DNA of 64,000 bases from Janibacter limosus NBRC 16128 (GCF_001570985.1 NZ_BCSS01000001.1:62001-126000), one strand, 5' to 3'. Counted from the stretch's first letter, positions 49,941-60,186 are shown. Translations and numbers: made by a program. The notes: generated from the sequence alone by a model not told the origin.

Positions 49941-50567
49941 GTGGACCTGACCGAGGAGACCTTCCGTGATCTGGCCCGCACCTCACCGTGGCGCTGGCGC
50001 TCGGTCCACCTCGTCCGCGAGTCCGAGGGCCCCCCGAGCGTGCGCGGCGTGGAGGCCTGGATCCGGCGCCCCGACCTGATGCTCGTCGTCGACGAGGGGA
50101 CCCACGTGGTGCGAGGCGCGACTGACGAGGTCGAGGCTGAGCGAGGGACCGATCCCATGTGGGAGTCCTACGACTGGGTCGCCATGCTCGCGCCCGTCGA
50201 GCTGGCCGATGGCGAGGACGACCGTCCCGGCACGACACTCACCGACCTGCGCCAGTCGCAGCGGCGTGGGCGGCTCACGTGGTGGACGAGGGCCGTGCCG
50301 ACGGACGCCTACTGGCCGCGGTGCGGGTGCTGCCCCCTGCTGTGGTCGGAGGTCTCGGACCGCAACGAGTACGGCAGCGACGACACTCCCTTCGTCCCGA
50401 CGGCGGACTACCCGACCTCCTACGAGGTGGCGCTCGACGTCGAGAGCGGTATCTGCGTGGAGGTCTCCCATGTCGGTGGGGACCGCCCGTCGCCCGACCT
50501 CGATGTGACGATCCTCGCCGTCAATGAGGAGTACCCGGACGCCCTCTTCGTGGGGCCGAGCATCTGA
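49941..50567 (+). CDS. Conserved-looking hypothetical protein
   Basis: A 208-aa soluble, acidic protein rich in W, D and E. No signal peptide or helix is visible. Residues 70-80 contain MWESYDWVAMLAP and the centre has WPRCGCCPLLWSEVSDR, a C-x-C-C cluster that might bind metal. Codon use matches the neighbours. I do not recognise a family. It is divergent from the riboflavin transporter and convergent with rpe, with the 29-bp repeat array right after its stop. Confidence 0.7.
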   Translation: MDLTEETFRDLARTSPWRWRSVHLVRESEGPPSVRGVEAWIRRPDLMLVVDEGTHVVRGATDEVEAERGTDPMWESYDWVAMLAPVELADGEDDRPGTTLTDLRQSQRRGRLTWWTRAVPTDAYWPRCGCCPLLWSEVSDRNEYGSDDTPFVPTADYPTSYEVALDVESGICVEVSHVGGDRPSPDLDVTILAVNEEYPDALFVGPSI

Positions 50568-50573
50568 CCCCAC

Positions 50574-50685
50574 GGGGACCAAGGGTGTTCGTCCCCGTGG
50601 GCGGGGACCAAGGGTGTTCGTCCCCGTGGGCGGGGACCAAGGGTGTTCGTCCCCGTGGGCGGGGACCAAGGGTGTCCCCGCCCAC
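50574..50685. repeat. 29-bp tandem repeat, three full copies and a partial fourth
   Basis: The unit begins GGGGACCAAGGGTGTTCGTC and continues CCCGTGGGC; copies start at 50574, 50603, 50632 and 50661 with no change in the first three. Each unit carries GGGGAC and GTCCCC and so can fold on itself. The fourth copy ends early, and its flanks build a 12-bp hairpin. The array fills the gap between two convergent genes. Confidence 0.9.
50655..50685. terminator. Hairpin terminator at the end of the repeat array
   Basis: GTGGGCGGGGAC (50655-50666), loop CAAGGGT, GTCCCCGCCCAC (50674-50685): a perfect 12-bp stem between the convergent genes. It probably serves rpe on the minus strand and the hypothetical gene on the plus strand. 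Confidence 0.7.
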
Positions 50686-50742
50686 CACCGTCAGCCCATC
50701 ACACCGGGACGGAGCGCCCCCTTCGAGCTCCCGCCGGCGCGG

Positions 50743-51399
50743 TCAGTGCACGTGACGCTGGGCGAGCTCACGCAGCGCGTCGACCGCGGTGGCAGCCGAC
50801 TCGGCCCCGTAGACCGCCGACCCGGCGACGAAGACATCGGCGCCGGCCTCGGCGCACTGCTCGATGGTCTTGGCCGAGACGCCGCCGTCGACCTGGATCC
50901 AGATCTCGCCGCCGTGCTTCTTGACCGCCTCGCGCACCTGCGCGACCTTGGCCATCTGGTCGGCCATGAAGGACTGCCCGCCGAACCCGGGCTCCACGGT
51001 CATCACCAGCACCATGTCGAGCTCAGGCAGCAGCTCCTCGTAGGGAGCGAAGGGAGTGCCGGGCTTGATCGCCATGCTCGCCCGAGCGCCCTGGGCCCGG
51101 ATGTCACGCGCCAGCGTCACCGGGTCCTTGGCCGCCTCGATGTGGAAGGTGACGCTCTGAGCGCCGGCCTCGGCGTACGGCGGCGCCCACCGGTCGGGGT
51201 CCTCGATCATCAGGTGGCAGTCGATCGGGATGGGGCTGACCTTGAGCAGCGACTCGACGACCGGCAGGCCGAGGGTGAGGTTGGGGACGAAGTGGGCGTC
51301 CATGACGTCCACGTGCGCCCAGTCGGCGTTGCTGATCGCGCCCAGCTCGGACTGCAGGTTGGCGAAGTCGGCGGACAGGATGCTCGGGGAGATCTGCAC
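50743..51399 (-). CDS. rpe: Ribulose-phosphate 3-epimerase
   Basis: A 218-aa TIM barrel of the pentose phosphate pathway. [55 protein letters not shown] and [11 protein letters not shown] carry the metal and phosphate ligands, all intact. GTG 51399 follows GGAACCCC, a weak ribosome site. It is the last gene of the minus-strand housekeeping run and ends before the repeat array. Confidence 0.97.
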   Translation of the reverse strand: MQISPSILSADFANLQSELGAISNADWAHVDVMDAHFVPNLTLGLPVVESLLKVSPIPIDCHLMIEDPDRWAPPYAEAGAQSVTFHIEAAKDPVTLARDIRAQGARASMAIKPGTPFAPYEELLPELDMVLVMTVEPGFGGQSFMADQMAKVAQVREAVKKHGGEIWIQVDGGVSAKTIEQCAEAGADVFVAGSAVYGAESAATAVDALRELAQRHVH

Positions 51400-51422
51400 G
51401 GGGGTTCCTTGTTGGGTGCGGG

Positions 51423-51806
51423 TCAGGCGGTGTGGATGGACAGGATGTTGCCGACGGTGTCGTCGATCTGGAAGTGCAGCCCGAGGACGTCCTTGGTCAG
51501 CTCCTCGTGGAAGGTCACATCGCCGCGGGCCGTGAGCCGGCGGTACTCGAGCTCGGCGTCAGGGACTCCCAGCATGATCGCGGAGTGGCCCTCACGGTGC
51601 TCCTGCTCGCAGTAGGCACGCGTCACGGGATCCACGATGGGCTCGAGGACGATCTGGCAGCCCTGCTCCCACCCGGTGCTCGGTCCGAGGATGTACAGCT
51701 CCTGGTCGGGCACGACGACGACCTCGCTCAGCCCGAGGACCTCGGTGTAGAAGGCATGGGCGCGGACCGGGTCGGTGACGTGCACGCCCGTGACGATGGG
51801 CCTCAT
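51423..51806 (-). CDS. VOC-family (glyoxalase/bleomycin-resistance-like) protein
   Basis: A 127-aa protein of two beta-alpha-beta-beta-beta modules. [24 protein letters not shown] is the standard VOC opening with the metal histidine; [21 protein letters not shown] starts the second module and GNILSIHTA ends it. It may be a lyase, dioxygenase or resistance protein; substrate unknown. ATG 51806 is one base after the rsmB stop. Confidence 0.83.
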   Translation of the reverse strand: MRPIVTGVHVTDPVRAHAFYTEVLGLSEVVVVPDQELYILGPSTGWEQGCQIVLEPIVDPVTRAYCEQEHREGHSAIMLGVPDAELEYRRLTARGDVTFHEELTKDVLGLHFQIDDTVGNILSIHTA

Positions 51807-51807
51807 C

Positions 51808-53292
51808 TCAGGCCTTCTTGCGCAGCAGCGCGAGGAACATGCCGTCGGTGCCGTGCAGGTGCGGCCACAGCTGCGCGTGCGGACCATCGCCGAGGCCGGT
51901 GAGCGTCGCGATGGCTGCCGCGGACAGCTGCTCACGCGCGTCGAGGACCTCGACATCAGCACGCTTCTTGAGCACATCGCGCACGACGAACGTCGTCTCC
52001 GACAGGTGCGGGCTGCACGTCGCGTAGGCGATGACCCCACCGGGCCGGGTGGCGTCGATCCCCGCTGTGAGCAGGTCTCGCTGCAGCGGGCCGAGCCCGA
52101 CGAGGTCGCCGGGCTGCCGACGCCACCGCGCCTCCGGCCGACGGCGCAGGGCACCGAGCCCGGTGCACGGCGCGTCGACGAGCACCCGGTCGTAGGTCTG
52201 CGGTTCGTCCTCGCCGACCTCGCGCCCGTCGCCGGAACGCACGACGAGCTCACGACCGTGGTCCCTGGCCTTGACCATCGCAGCCCGCAGGCTCTGGCGC
52301 ACCAGCTCCGTGCGGTGCTCGCTCACCTCGTTGGCGACGAGGTCGGCGCCCTGTCGCAGGGCGAGCGCGGCCAGCAGGCCGGCCTTGCCGCCGGGCCCCG
52401 CGCACAGGTCCAGCCAGCGCTCGGGGGCCCCGTTGGCATGCTCGGCGACCGGAACAGCGGCCAGAGCGAGAGCCAGCAGCTGGCTCCCTTCGTCCTGGAC
52501 CGCAGCGCGGCCCTCGCGGACCGCGTCGATGCTGCCGGGGTCACCGCTCTCGAGCTCGGCGGCGAAGGGGGACCACCGTCCGGGCTGTGCGCCGGCGGCA
52601 AGCAGCTCGTCGACCTCGCACAGGCCGGGACGGGCGATGAGCGAGACCTCGGCCGGGATGTTGTGCGCCTCGAGCACCTGGTCGAGGACGTCGTCCGCGT
52701 CGTCCTTGGTCGCGACGCCGTGGCCGATCAGTGCCTGACGCAGCGCCTTGATGACCCACACGGGGTGGGAGCGGGAGACGGCGAGTCGCTCGACGACCGG
52801 CTCGGTCGGGGTGACGAGCTCGAGCCACTCCTCCCGGCTGCGCTCGCCGATGCGGCGCATGACGGCGTTGACCAGGCCAGCGGCGCCCTGGCCTGCGGCA
52901 GAGCGCGCGAGGGCGACGGACTGGTCGGCGGCTGCGTGCTCGGGGACGCGCATGCCGAGGACCTGGTGGGCACCCATCCGCAGGACGTCGAGGACTCCCC
53001 CGTCGAGCTGCCCGACGGGTCGTTGCGAGGCGTGGGCGATGACCGCGTCGTAGAGGCCCTGCATGCGCAGGGTGCCGTAAGTCAGCTCGGTGGCGAAGGC
53101 GGCGTCGCGCCCACTCAGGCGTGCCCGGCGTAACGCCTTGGGCAGCTCCAGGTTGGCGTAGGCGCCGTCCGTGGAGACGGCTCGCAGCACCTGCTGGGCG
53201 GTCGAGCGAGGCAGGTCTGCCCGGCGCGCTCGCGCGGAGGGCGCCGTCCGCGACTTCTGGCGCGGTCCCCTGTGGTGGTTCTCGGATGTCAT
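51808..53292 (-). CDS. rsmB: 16S rRNA (cytosine-967 C5)-methyltransferase RsmB
   Basis: A 494-aa protein with an N-terminal NusB-like helical domain ([21 protein letters not shown] to about residue 165) and a C-terminal SAM methyltransferase. [18 protein letters not shown] binds [22 protein letters not shown] and [11 protein letters not shown] carry the two motif cysteines. A basic tail of about 30 residues opens the protein. ATG 53292 overlaps the fmt stop by ATGA. Confidence 0.95.
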   Translation of the reverse strand: MTSENHHRGPRQKSRTAPSARARRADLPRSTAQQVLRAVSTDGAYANLELPKALRRARLSGRDAAFATELTYGTLRMQGLYDAVIAHASQRPVGQLDGGVLDVLRMGAHQVLGMRVPEHAAADQSVALARSAAGQGAAGLVNAVMRRIGERSREEWLELVTPTEPVVERLAVSRSHPVWVIKALRQALIGHGVATKDDADDVLDQVLEAHNIPAEVSLIARPGLCEVDELLAAGAQPGRWSPFAAELESGDPGSIDAVREGRAAVQDEGSQLLALALAAVPVAEHANGAPERWLDLCAGPGGKAGLLAALALRQGADLVANEVSEHRTELVRQSLRAAMVKARDHGRELVVRSGDGREVGEDEPQTYDRVLVDAPCTGLGALRRRPEARWRRQPGDLVGLGPLQRDLLTAGIDATRPGGVIAYATCSPHLSETTFVVRDVLKKRADVEVLDAREQLSAAAIATLTGLGDGPHAQLWPHLHGTDGMFLALLRKKA

Positions 53293-54221
53293 GCCGTCTC
53301 CTCTCCGAGGTGGTCCCCGGACTCGATGCGCACCCCGCGGGCCCAGTCGGCGGCCGCCATCGGCTTCTTGCCCACGGGGGTCACCTCGCCCAAGCGCACG
53401 GCGCGGTCGGCCGTGCCGACGAGGACCTCACGCTTGCGGGCATCGATGGACCCGATGGGCAGCTGCTCGTCGGTGATGGTGACGGGTCCGACCTTGAGGC
53501 GCTCCCCGCGGAAGGTCGTCCACGCGCCCGGCTCGGGGGTGCATCCGCGGATGCGCCGGTCGACGGCCAGGGCGGGGTGCGTCAGGTCGATGTGCGCGTC
53601 CTCGACGCTCAGCTTGGCCGCGTGGCTGATGCCCTCACTCGGCTGCGCCTGTGGCTCGAGGTCGCCCGTGGCGATCCCGTCCATCGTCGCCAGCAGCAGC
53701 GGAGCCCCCGCATCGGCAAGCCGATCGAGCAGGGTGCCCGAGGTGTCGTCGGGACGGATCCGCTCGGTCATCGTGCCGAAGACCGGCCCGGTGTCGAGCC
53801 CGGTCTCGATGAGGAAGGTGCTGGCACCGGTGATCTCGTCGCCGGACATCAGGGCGCGTTGGGCCGGGGCGGCTCCGCGCCAGGCAGGCAGCAGGGAGAA
53901 GTGCAGGTTGACCCACCCGTGCGCGGGGATGTCCAGGGCCTCGGCGGGCAGCAGGGCTCCGTAGGCGACGACCGGGCAGCAGTCGGGCGCCAGCTCACGC
54001 AGGCGCGCGAGGAACTGCGGGTCCCTGGGGCTGCCCGGGGTGAGGACCTCGAGACCGGCCTCCTGCGCGACCACCTTGATCGGCGAGGGCTCGAGCTTGC
54101 GGCCGCGGCCCACCCTGGCATCGGGTCGGGTGACGACGGCGACCACCTCGTGGTCGGAGTCGAGCAGGGCACGAAGGGAGGGGACGGCGACCTGAGGGGT
54201 CCCGGCAAAGATCAGTCGCAC
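53289..54221 (-). CDS. fmt: Methionyl-tRNA formyltransferase
   Basis: A 310-aa enzyme that formylates initiator Met-t[22 protein letters not shown] opens the hydrolase fold, and [17 protein letters not shown] has the H-x-SLLP-x-x-RG motif for 10-formyltetrahydrofolate; the C-terminal domain binds tRNA. GTG 54221 follows TAGACT by 7 bases, so the mRNA is probably leaderless. Genes rsmB, the VOC gene and rpe follow in the same direction. Confidence 0.96.
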   Translation of the reverse strand: MRLIFAGTPQVAVPSLRALLDSDHEVVAVVTRPDARVGRGRKLEPSPIKVVAQEAGLEVLTPGSPRDPQFLARLRELAPDCCPVVAYGALLPAEALDIPAHGWVNLHFSLLPAWRGAAPAQRALMSGDEITGASTFLIETGLDTGPVFGTMTERIRPDDTSGTLLDRLADAGAPLLLATMDGIATGDLEPQAQPSEGISHAAKLSVEDAHIDLTHPALAVDRRIRGCTPEPGAWTTFRGERLKVGPVTITDEQLPIGSIDARKREVLVGTADRAVRLGEVTPVGKKPMAAADWARGVRIESGDHLGEETA

Positions 54222-54228
54222 GGGGCCG

Positions 54229-54234
54229 AGTCTA
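54229..54234 (-). promoter_or_regulatory. -10 hexamer TAGACT of leaderless fmt
   Basis: TAGACT, CGGCCCC, GTG 54221. The 116-base gap to priA holds no other clear signal apart from GC-rich inverted stretches. Confidence 0.5.
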
Positions 54235-54337
54235 GGTGGCCCGCCGTGGCGCCGGCATCCGCGGCCGGCCGGGCGCCGACCACTCCTGCGCATGTCGGGC
54301 CACAGGTGCCTCGAACCTGAGCCCGACTCCGACGACC

Positions 54338-56329
54338 TCAGCCCGTCGTGAGGTGTCCGACCTTGACCGAGGTCAGGTCGGAGGTCTTGCGCGCGCTCTC
54401 CCCTGCGCGCACGTCCTTGAGGGCGGCGGCGACGAGCGGCCCGTCGGCGAAGGGGGCGGTGACGACCACTCGACGCCGACGGTCGGATCCGGGGACGGGC
54501 AGCGGGCCCAGGAGCGCGGCTGCCGACGAGACGCCCCGCACGGACTGCTCGATCGACTCGATCCGCTGACGGTCGGTGACGATCTCGGCGCTCCACGTCG
54601 TGGGCGGGAGCGACAGCTCCGCTCGCTCCGCGAGCTCACGGGCTGCGAACCACTCGGGGTCCCACCGCACGAGTGCCTCCACGGCAGGGATCGTCACGTG
54701 CGAGGGCGCCCCGCAGAGCACCACCACTCCCCCGTCCACCCATGACCGGGCCAGCCCGGACGCGGCGAACCATCGGCGCACGGCCTCCTCCGAGGCCCTC
54801 AGGTCGGGGCGGTCGAGGCTGGCCCAGGCATCCAGGAGCAGGACTGCGGCATAGCCTCCGGTCGCCACCGGCTCGGCCCCCGGCGTCGCGACGACGATCG
54901 CCGGCTCTGCGCCGACGACCTCGCGCACCTCGCCGGCGCCCGAGGTGATGACCTTGGTGCCGGGGAATGACCGACCGATCTCCTCCGCGGTGCGGCGAGC
55001 CCCGATGATCCCGGCTCGGAGCCGGTCACCGTCGCAGTGGGGACAGAGGAAGCCGCGCGGGGATCGTCCGCACCACCCGCACTCGGGCGGGCGGTCTGGT
55101 GCAGGCAGCGCGAGGGGGCCCTGGCACTCCGGGCATCGGGCCGGTGCCCGGCAGGTGGCGCAGGACATCGCGGGCAGGTATCCCCGCCGAGGCACCTGGA
55201 TCAGGACCGGCCCGCTCGCCAGTCCTGCTGCTGCGGCCCGGTGCGCCGATGACGGGATGTGCGCACGAGCACCCGGCCCATCCCGCTCCTCGTCGACCCC
55301 CTCGCCCGCGATGAGGACCCGCGGCGCCTCACGTCGCGGGGTCGATCCTCCGACGAGGTGGACGCGCCCGGCGTCGACGAGCGCCGCGACATCGGTCGAC
55401 ATCGCCAGACCGGCAGCGAGGAGCGCGCAGCCCTCGACATCGGCACGGGTCATCAGCACGTCGCGGACGTGCGTGTAGGGGGATCGGGGTTCCTGGTGCA
55501 GGTCGTCGCCGTCGTCCCACCACGCGACGAGCCCGAGGTCCTGCACGGGTGCGTAGGCGGCGGCGCGGGTCCCGACGACGATGCGCACGTGGCCGCGCAG
55601 CACCTTGAGCCATGCCGTGTAACGAGCCTGCGGCCCCTGGTCCGCTGTCAGGCGGACGTGCTGACCGGCGCCCAGCAGCTCGGTCAGCGCAGCGTCGACC
55701 CGGGCGAGGTCACGCTGGTCAGGGACGACGATGACGCTCCCCCGGTCGGACAGCAGGGCACCGCGAGCGGCCTCGGCCAAGGCCATCGGCCAGTCCGTCT
55801 CCGGTGGGCGCGACGGACCGGCGACCCAGGCCGCCCGCGGCGACTCGCCAGCAGCGACCCGCGACCACCACGCCGACCCTGCTCGGTAGCCGGCCCACAC
55901 CTCTGGTGCCGCAATGGGCTGGGGGGTGTCATCCCCTTCGACCGGCTCCCTCACCGTCGCGGGGCGGGGCTCCGGCGGCTCCAGCGGCAGGGCCTTCTCC
56001 GCACGCGCGTGACGCGGAGGGATGGCCAGGCGCAGGACATCCATGACGGTGCCGGCCTGGTGGCGGGAGACGCGACGGGCCAGCTCAAGCACCTGCGGGG
56101 TGAGGACCTGCTCCGGGGAGACGACCGTGCGGATCGGGGCGAGACGGCCCGTGTGCTCGGCGACATCGGTGCGCTCGACGACATACCCCGCGAGATCACG
56201 TCCGGCGAAGCGCGCCTTGACGCGTACCCCCGGCGCAGCCGCCTCGTCGAGCTCTTCGGGCACCAGGTACTCGAAGGGCCGGTCCAGATGGACCAGCCCT
56301 GAGTCGATGAGTACCTGGGCGATGCGCAC
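54338..56329 (-). CDS. priA: PriA-like primosomal protein N', helicase motifs degenerate
   Basis: A 663-aa relative of the PriA replication-restart helicase. The N-terminal DNA-binding domain ([21 protein letters not shown]) and the zinc-binding cysteines ([26 protein letters not shown]) are kept. At the Walker A position there is [13 protein letters not shown] instead of GxxGxGKT, and [12 protein letters not shown] replaces the DEEH box, so ATP hydrolysis is very unlikely. Mycobacterial and other actinobacterial homologues share this. The GTG at 56329 was chosen, not 56365, because the latter lies inside the metK terminator stem. Confidence 0.88.
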   Translation of the reverse strand: MRIAQVLIDSGLVHLDRPFEYLVPEELDEAAAPGVRVKARFAGRDLAGYVVERTDVAEHTGRLAPIRTVVSPEQVLTPQVLELARRVSRHQAGTVMDVLRLAIPPRHARAEKALPLEPPEPRPATVREPVEGDDTPQPIAAPEVWAGYRAGSAWWSRVAAGESPRAAWVAGPSRPPETDWPMALAEAARGALLSDRGSVIVVPDQRDLARVDAALTELLGAGQHVRLTADQGPQARYTAWLKVLRGHVRIVVGTRAAAYAPVQDLGLVAWWDDGDDLHQEPRSPYTHVRDVLMTRADVEGCALLAAGLAMSTDVAALVDAGRVHLVGGSTPRREAPRVLIAGEGVDEERDGPGARAHIPSSAHRAAAAGLASGPVLIQVPRRGYLPAMSCATCRAPARCPECQGPLALPAPDRPPECGWCGRSPRGFLCPHCDGDRLRAGIIGARRTAEEIGRSFPGTKVITSGAGEVREVVGAEPAIVVATPGAEPVATGGYAAVLLLDAWASLDRPDLRASEEAVRRWFAASGLARSWVDGGVVVLCGAPSHVTIPAVEALVRWDPEWFAARELAERAELSLPPTTWSAEIVTDRQRIESIEQSVRGVSSAAALLGPLPVPGSDRRRRVVVTAPFADGPLVAAALKDVRAGESARKTSDLTSVKVGHLTTG

Positions 56330-56343
56330 GGGGACAAACGTAT

Positions 56344-56374
56344 CCGGGCGGGGTGTCAACGACACCCCGCCCGG
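56344..56374 (-). terminator. metK terminator
   Basis: CCGGGCGGGGTGTC (56344-56357), loop AAC, GACACCCCGCCCGG (56361-56374): a perfect 14-bp stem, 16 bases after the metK stop, followed on the minus strand by ATACGTTTG. Confidence 0.82.
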
Positions 56375-56389
56375 TCAGTTGGCTGTGGA

Positions 56390-57613
56390 TCAGGCGCGGG
56401 CTGCGGCCTGCAGCGCCTCGACCTTGTTGATCTGCTCCCACGGGAAGGCATTGTCGTACCCGGCGGCCTCGGTGCGACCGAAGTGGCCGTACGCGGCGGT
56501 CGGCGCGTAGATCGGGCGGAGCAGGTCCAGCTCCTCGACGATGGCCAGGGGCCGCAGGTCGAAGACGGCGTCGACCGCCGCCTGGATCTTGTCGACGGCG
56601 ACCTTTTCGGTGCCGAAGGTCTCGATGTACAGGCCCACCGGCTGGGCGGCGCCGATCGCGTACGCGACCTGGACCTCGCAGCGCCCGGCGAGGTCGGCGG
56701 CGACGACATTCTTGGCGACCCAGCGCATGGCGTAGGCGGCGGAGCGGTCGACCTTGGAGGGGTCCTTGCCGGAGAAGGCACCGCCACCGTGACGGGCCAT
56801 GCCGCCGTAGGTGTCCACGATGATCTTGCGGCCGGTCAGACCCGCGTCGCCCATGGGGCCCCCGATGACGAACTTGCCGGTGGGATTGATCAGGCTGCGG
56901 TAGTCGGAGGTGTCGAGCTCGACGCCGGAGTCCTTGAGCGCAGCCATGACCGGCTCGAAGACGTGCTTCTGGATGTCCTGCGGCAGCTGGCGCTCGTGGT
57001 CGATCTCGGCGGCGTGCTGGGTCGAGAGCACGACGGTGTCCAGGCGCACGGCCCGGTCACCGTCGTAGTCGATGGTCACCTGGGTCTTGCCGTCAGGCCG
57101 CAGGTAGTCCAGCTCGCCGGACTTGCGCACCTCGGTCAGCCGCTGGGAGAGCCGGTGTGCCAGGAAGATCGGCAACGGCATCAGCTCTGGGGTGTCCTCG
57201 CAGGCGTAGCCGAACATCAGGCCCTGGTCGCCGGCGCCCTGCTTGTCCTTGGGGTCGACGCCACCCGTGCGGTTTTCGTACGCGGTGTCGACGCCCTGGG
57301 CGATGTCCGGGCTCTGCTGACCGATGGAGATCGAGACGCCGCAGGTGCGTCCGTCGAAGCCCTTGTCGGAGGAGTCGTAGCCGACGCCGTCAGCGATGAC
57401 CTTGCGCACGAGCTTGGGGATCTCGACATAGGACTCGGTGGTGACCTCGCCGGCGACGTGCACCAGACCGGTCGTCACCATCGTCTCCACGGCGACCCGG
57501 CTGCGCGGGTCCTGCTCGAGCATGGCGTCGAGGATCGAGTCGGAGATCTGGTCACAGATCTTGTCGGGGTGACCCTCGGTCACCGACTCGGAGGTGAAGA
57601 GACGTCCGGACAC
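56390..57613 (-). CDS. metK: S-adenosylmethionine synthetase
   Basis: A 407-aa enzyme making SAM from methionine and [33 protein letters not shown] (signature 1), [16 protein letters not shown] (signature 2, phosphate loop) and ARWVAKN-like [12 protein letters not shown] are all present. GTG 57613 has GGGAG 7 bases upstream. It follows coaBC and ends at a strong terminator. Confidence 0.98.
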   Translation of the reverse strand: MSGRLFTSESVTEGHPDKICDQISDSILDAMLEQDPRSRVAVETMVTTGLVHVAGEVTTESYVEIPKLVRKVIADGVGYDSSDKGFDGRTCGVSISIGQQSPDIAQGVDTAYENRTGGVDPKDKQGAGDQGLMFGYACEDTPELMPLPIFLAHRLSQRLTEVRKSGELDYLRPDGKTQVTIDYDGDRAVRLDTVVLSTQHAAEIDHERQLPQDIQKHVFEPVMAALKDSGVELDTSDYRSLINPTGKFVIGGPMGDAGLTGRKIIVDTYGGMARHGGGAFSGKDPSKVDRSAAYAMRWVAKNVVAADLAGRCEVQVAYAIGAAQPVGLYIETFGTEKVAVDKIQAAVDAVFDLRPLAIVEELDLLRPIYAPTAAYGHFGRTEAAGYDNAFPWEQINKVEALQAAARA

Positions 57614-57636
57614 GCAGAACTCCCAGGCTCGTGGAT

Positions 57637-57657
57637 GGACGGTCGACGTGACCGTCC
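57637..57657 (-). other. Hairpin in the metK leader
   Basis: GGACGGTC and GACCGTCC pair perfectly around a five-base loop between the metK -10 (57677-57672) and its GTG. It may end coaBC readthrough or modulate metK; it does not match a SAM riboswitch. Confidence 0.5.
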
Positions 57658-57671
57658 GGTAGGGCTGGCCC

Positions 57672-57677
57672 AGTCTA
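57672..57677 (-). promoter_or_regulatory. -10 hexamer TAGACT for metK
   Basis: TAGACT (in CTTAGACTGG) would start RNA near 57665 and give a 50-base leader with a hairpin and GGGAG. Confidence 0.5.
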
Positions 57678-57688
57678 AGCACCCGCGG

Positions 57689-58921
57689 TCAGTGCGCGGC
57701 CAATGATCCCACGACGACGTCCCAGATTCCCTGCGAGACCTGCGACTTGCTGGCCGGTCCGAGGTCGACGACAGCGTCACTGCCGCGGGTGAGGACGTGC
57801 ACGCTCGTCTCGTCCTGACCGAAGGTCTTGTCGACGCCCACCTCGTTGACCACGAGCAGGTCGCAGCCCTTGCGGGCGAGCTTGGCCCGGCCCAGGTCGA
57901 GCACCGATCCCGTGGCATCACCGGTCTCGGCGGCAAAGCCGACGATCACCGGGCTCGAGGCGGAGCCCCGGTCGGCCACGATCCCGGCCAGGATGTCCGG
58001 GTTGCGCACCAGCCGGATCGTCGGGGCCGCGTCGGGATCCGCCGGGTCGTGCGTCTTCTTGATCTTGCTGTCGGTGTACTCGGCCGGCCGGAAGTCAGCG
58101 ACAGCGGCCACCATCACGACGACGTCGTGCGCAGCGGATCGCGAGCGGACCTCCTCCTGGAGCTCCAGCGCGGTCTGGACGGGGACGACCTCGATGCCCT
58201 CGGGCACGGGCAGCTCGAGGTTGGCCGCGACCAGGGTGACGCTCGCACCGCGTGCGGCGGCGGTCTGCGCCAGCGCCAGCCCCTGCTTGCCGGAGGAGCG
58301 GTTGCCGAGGTAGCGCACGGGGTCGAGCGGTTCGCGGGTACCACCGGTGCTGATGAGCACTCGTCGGCCCGTCAAGTCAGCCGGCGCGTCCGCGCCCCCG
58401 GCAAGGGCAGCCAGAGCGGCCTCATGGATGGCCTCGGGCTCGGGGAGGCGACCGGGGCCGGTGTCGGCGCCCGTCAGGCGCCCGGAGTCGGGCTCGATGA
58501 CCGTGACGCCGCGCTCGCGCAGGGTCGCGACATTGGCCCGGGTGGCTGCGTGGTCCCACATCTCGGTGTGCATCGCAGGTGCCAGCACGACCGGGCAGCG
58601 GGCGGTCAGCAGCACATTGGTCAGGAGGTCACCGGCGAGGCCGTGGGCGGCCTTGGCCAGCAGGTCCGCGGTCGTCGGTGCGACGACGACGAGATCTGCC
58701 TCCTGCCCGATGCGCACGTGCGGCACATCGGTGATGTTGCTCCAGACATCGGTCTGGACGGGATGACCCGAGAGGGCCTCCCACGTCGGGGCGCCGACGA
58801 ACTTCAGCGCAGCCTCGGTCGGGACGACCGTGACCTCGTGACCGCCCTCGGTGAACAGGCGCAGCAGGAGGGCAGCCTTGTAGGCGGCGATGCCGCCACC
58901 GACACCGAGGACGATGCGCAC
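57689..58921 (-). CDS. coaBC: Bifunctional phosphopantothenoylcysteine decarboxylase / phosphopantothenate-cysteine ligase
   Basis: A 410-aa coenzyme A enzyme. The N-terminal flavin decarboxylase has GVGGGIAAYKAALLLRLF and the PAMHTEMWDH loop (PAMN in most bacteria), and the C-terminal ligase begins RRVLISTGGTREPLDPVR with NRSSGKQG and VAAVADFRP. GTG 58921 is 13 bases after rpoZ. Both halves are complete. Confidence 0.96.
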   Translation of the reverse strand: MRIVLGVGGGIAAYKAALLLRLFTEGGHEVTVVPTEAALKFVGAPTWEALSGHPVQTDVWSNITDVPHVRIGQEADLVVVAPTTADLLAKAAHGLAGDLLTNVLLTARCPVVLAPAMHTEMWDHAATRANVATLRERGVTVIEPDSGRLTGADTGPGRLPEPEAIHEAALAALAGGADAPADLTGRRVLISTGGTREPLDPVRYLGNRSSGKQGLALAQTAAARGASVTLVAANLELPVPEGIEVVPVQTALELQEEVRSRSAAHDVVVMVAAVADFRPAEYTDSKIKKTHDPADPDAAPTIRLVRNPDILAGIVADRGSASSPVIVGFAAETGDATGSVLDLGRAKLARKGCDLLVVNEVGVDKTFGQDETSVHVLTRGSDAVVDLGPASKSQVSQGIWDVVVGSLAAH

Positions 58922-58934
58922 GCAGGGGGCTCCG

Positions 58935-59240
58935 TCAGGCCTGGTCGCCGGTGGCGGCCGGCGCAGTGACGTCGTCCTCGGGGGCGCTGGCTTCCTTGGT
59001 CAGCAGGCCCTCGTTGATCTCGCGCAGGGCGATCGACAGCGGCTTGTCGTGGACCTGGGCGTCGACGAGCGGGCCGATGTACTCGAGCAGGCCCTCCTGC
59101 AGCTGCGAGTAGTAGGCGTTGATCTGACGAGCGCGCTTGGCGCCGAAGATGACCAGCGCGTACTTGCTGTCGGCCTTGGTCAGGAGGTCATCGATCGGCG
59201 GGTTGGTGATGCCGATGGGGTTTGCCTTGGTGCCGGACAC
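58935..59240 (-). CDS. rpoZ: RNA polymerase omega subunit
   Basis: A 101-aa assembly subunit of RNA polymerase. [35 protein letters not shown] is the omega core (split here as [10 protein letters not shown] and [12 protein letters not shown]), and [23 protein letters not shown] is typical of actinobacteria. It follows gmk by 25 bases. Confidence 0.95.
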   Translation of the reverse strand: MSGTKANPIGITNPPIDDLLTKADSKYALVIFGAKRARQINAYYSQLQEGLLEYIGPLVDAQVHDKPLSIALREINEGLLTKEASAPEDDVTAPAATGDQA

Positions 59241-59265
59241 GTCGAGGTGGTCCTTGTCGTCGAGG

Positions 59266-59823
59266 TCAGTGGGATTTCATCAATGATACGAGTTCTTCGG
59301 CCGCACGACGAATGTCGTCGTTGACGACCACCCGGTCGAACTCGTTTTGGGCGGCCAGCTCGACCTTGGCGGTCTCGAGCCGCACGGCCCGCTCCTCCGC
59401 CGTCTCGGTGCCGCGGCCCACCAGCCGGTCGACCAGCTCGTCCCACGACGGCGGCGCCAGGAAGACGAAGCAGGCCTGTGGCATCGAGGCGCGCACCTGT
59501 CGCGCCCCCTGCAGGTCGATCTCGAGCAGCGGCAGCTTGCCGGCGGCCAGTGCCTCCTCGACCGGTCGACGCGGGGTGCCGTAGGAGGCACGGCCGTGGA
59601 CGACGGCCCACTCGAGCATCTCCCCCGTGGCCACCTTGTCGGCGAACTCGTCGCCGGACATGAAGTGGTAGTGCACGCCGTCCTCCTCACCGGGGCGCGG
59701 CGGGCGCGTCGTCGCGGAGACGGAGAGCCAGACCTCCGGATGGTGCTGACGGACCCAGGCGGCCACCGTGCCCTTGCCCACGGCGGTGGGACCGGCCAGC
59801 ACGGTCAGACGGGGTGAGCTCAT
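59266..59823 (-). CDS. gmk: Guanylate kinase
   Basis: A 185-aa kinase making GDP from [19 protein letters not shown] is the P-loop (GKG in place of the usual GKS/GKT), [19 protein letters not shown] and [13 protein letters not shown] bind GMP. ATG 59823 overlaps the mihF stop by ATGA. Confidence 0.96.
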   Translation of the reverse strand: MSSPRLTVLAGPTAVGKGTVAAWVRQHHPEVWLSVSATTRPPRPGEEDGVHYHFMSGDEFADKVATGEMLEWAVVHGRASYGTPRRPVEEALAAGKLPLLEIDLQGARQVRASMPQACFVFLAPPSWDELVDRLVGRGTETAEERAVRLETAKVELAAQNEFDRVVVNDDIRRAAEELVSLMKSH

Positions 59824-60143
59824 ACCCGGGTGAACCTCTCGAGGAGTGCGGTGCGTTGGTGCGGACCCAGCCCGCGGATGCGGCGGGACGCCGCGATCCC
59901 CAACTCTTGCATGATGCGTACTGCGGTCGCCGGGCCCACGCCCGGCATCGACTCCACCACCGTCGTCACCCGCATGCGGGCGACGACAGGGTCGGTGCGA
60001 CCAGCCTCCAGGACCTCCGCCAGACCGATGGCGCGGCTCTTGAGCCCCTGGCGCAGCTCGGCCCGTGCCCGGCGCGCCGCGGTCGCCCGAGCCAGCGCGT
60101 CGGTCCGCTGCTGCGGGCTGAGCGTCGGAACGGGCGCAACCAA
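59820..60143 (-). CDS. mihF: Actinobacterial integration host factor MihF
   Basis: A 107-aa DNA-binding nucleoid protein. [20 protein letters not shown] is the long helix and [20 protein letters not shown] the helix-two-turn-helix that contacts [21 protein letters not shown] ends it. The start is the TTG at 60143, which has GGAGG 6 bases upstream and gives the family length of about 105 aa; the ATG at 60185 has no ribosome site. pyrF lies upstream and gmk downstream, the usual order. Confidence 0.92.
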   Translation of the reverse strand: MVAPVPTLSPQQRTDALARATAARRARAELRQGLKSRAIGLAEVLEAGRTDPVVARMRVTTVVESMPGVGPATAVRIMQELGIAASRRIRGLGPHQRTALLERFTRV

Positions 60144-60186
60144 GGAGTCCTCCGGGTGAACGGGTGGCGGGTATCCGCCCACCATC

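Noticed and set aside
50574-50685. CRISPR array
   Set aside because: The 29-bp copies abut with no spacers between them and no cas genes are near; it is a simple tandem repeat.
57614-57688. SAM riboswitch before metK
   Set aside because: The 75-base gap is too short and lacks the conserved SAM-I or SAM-II elements.
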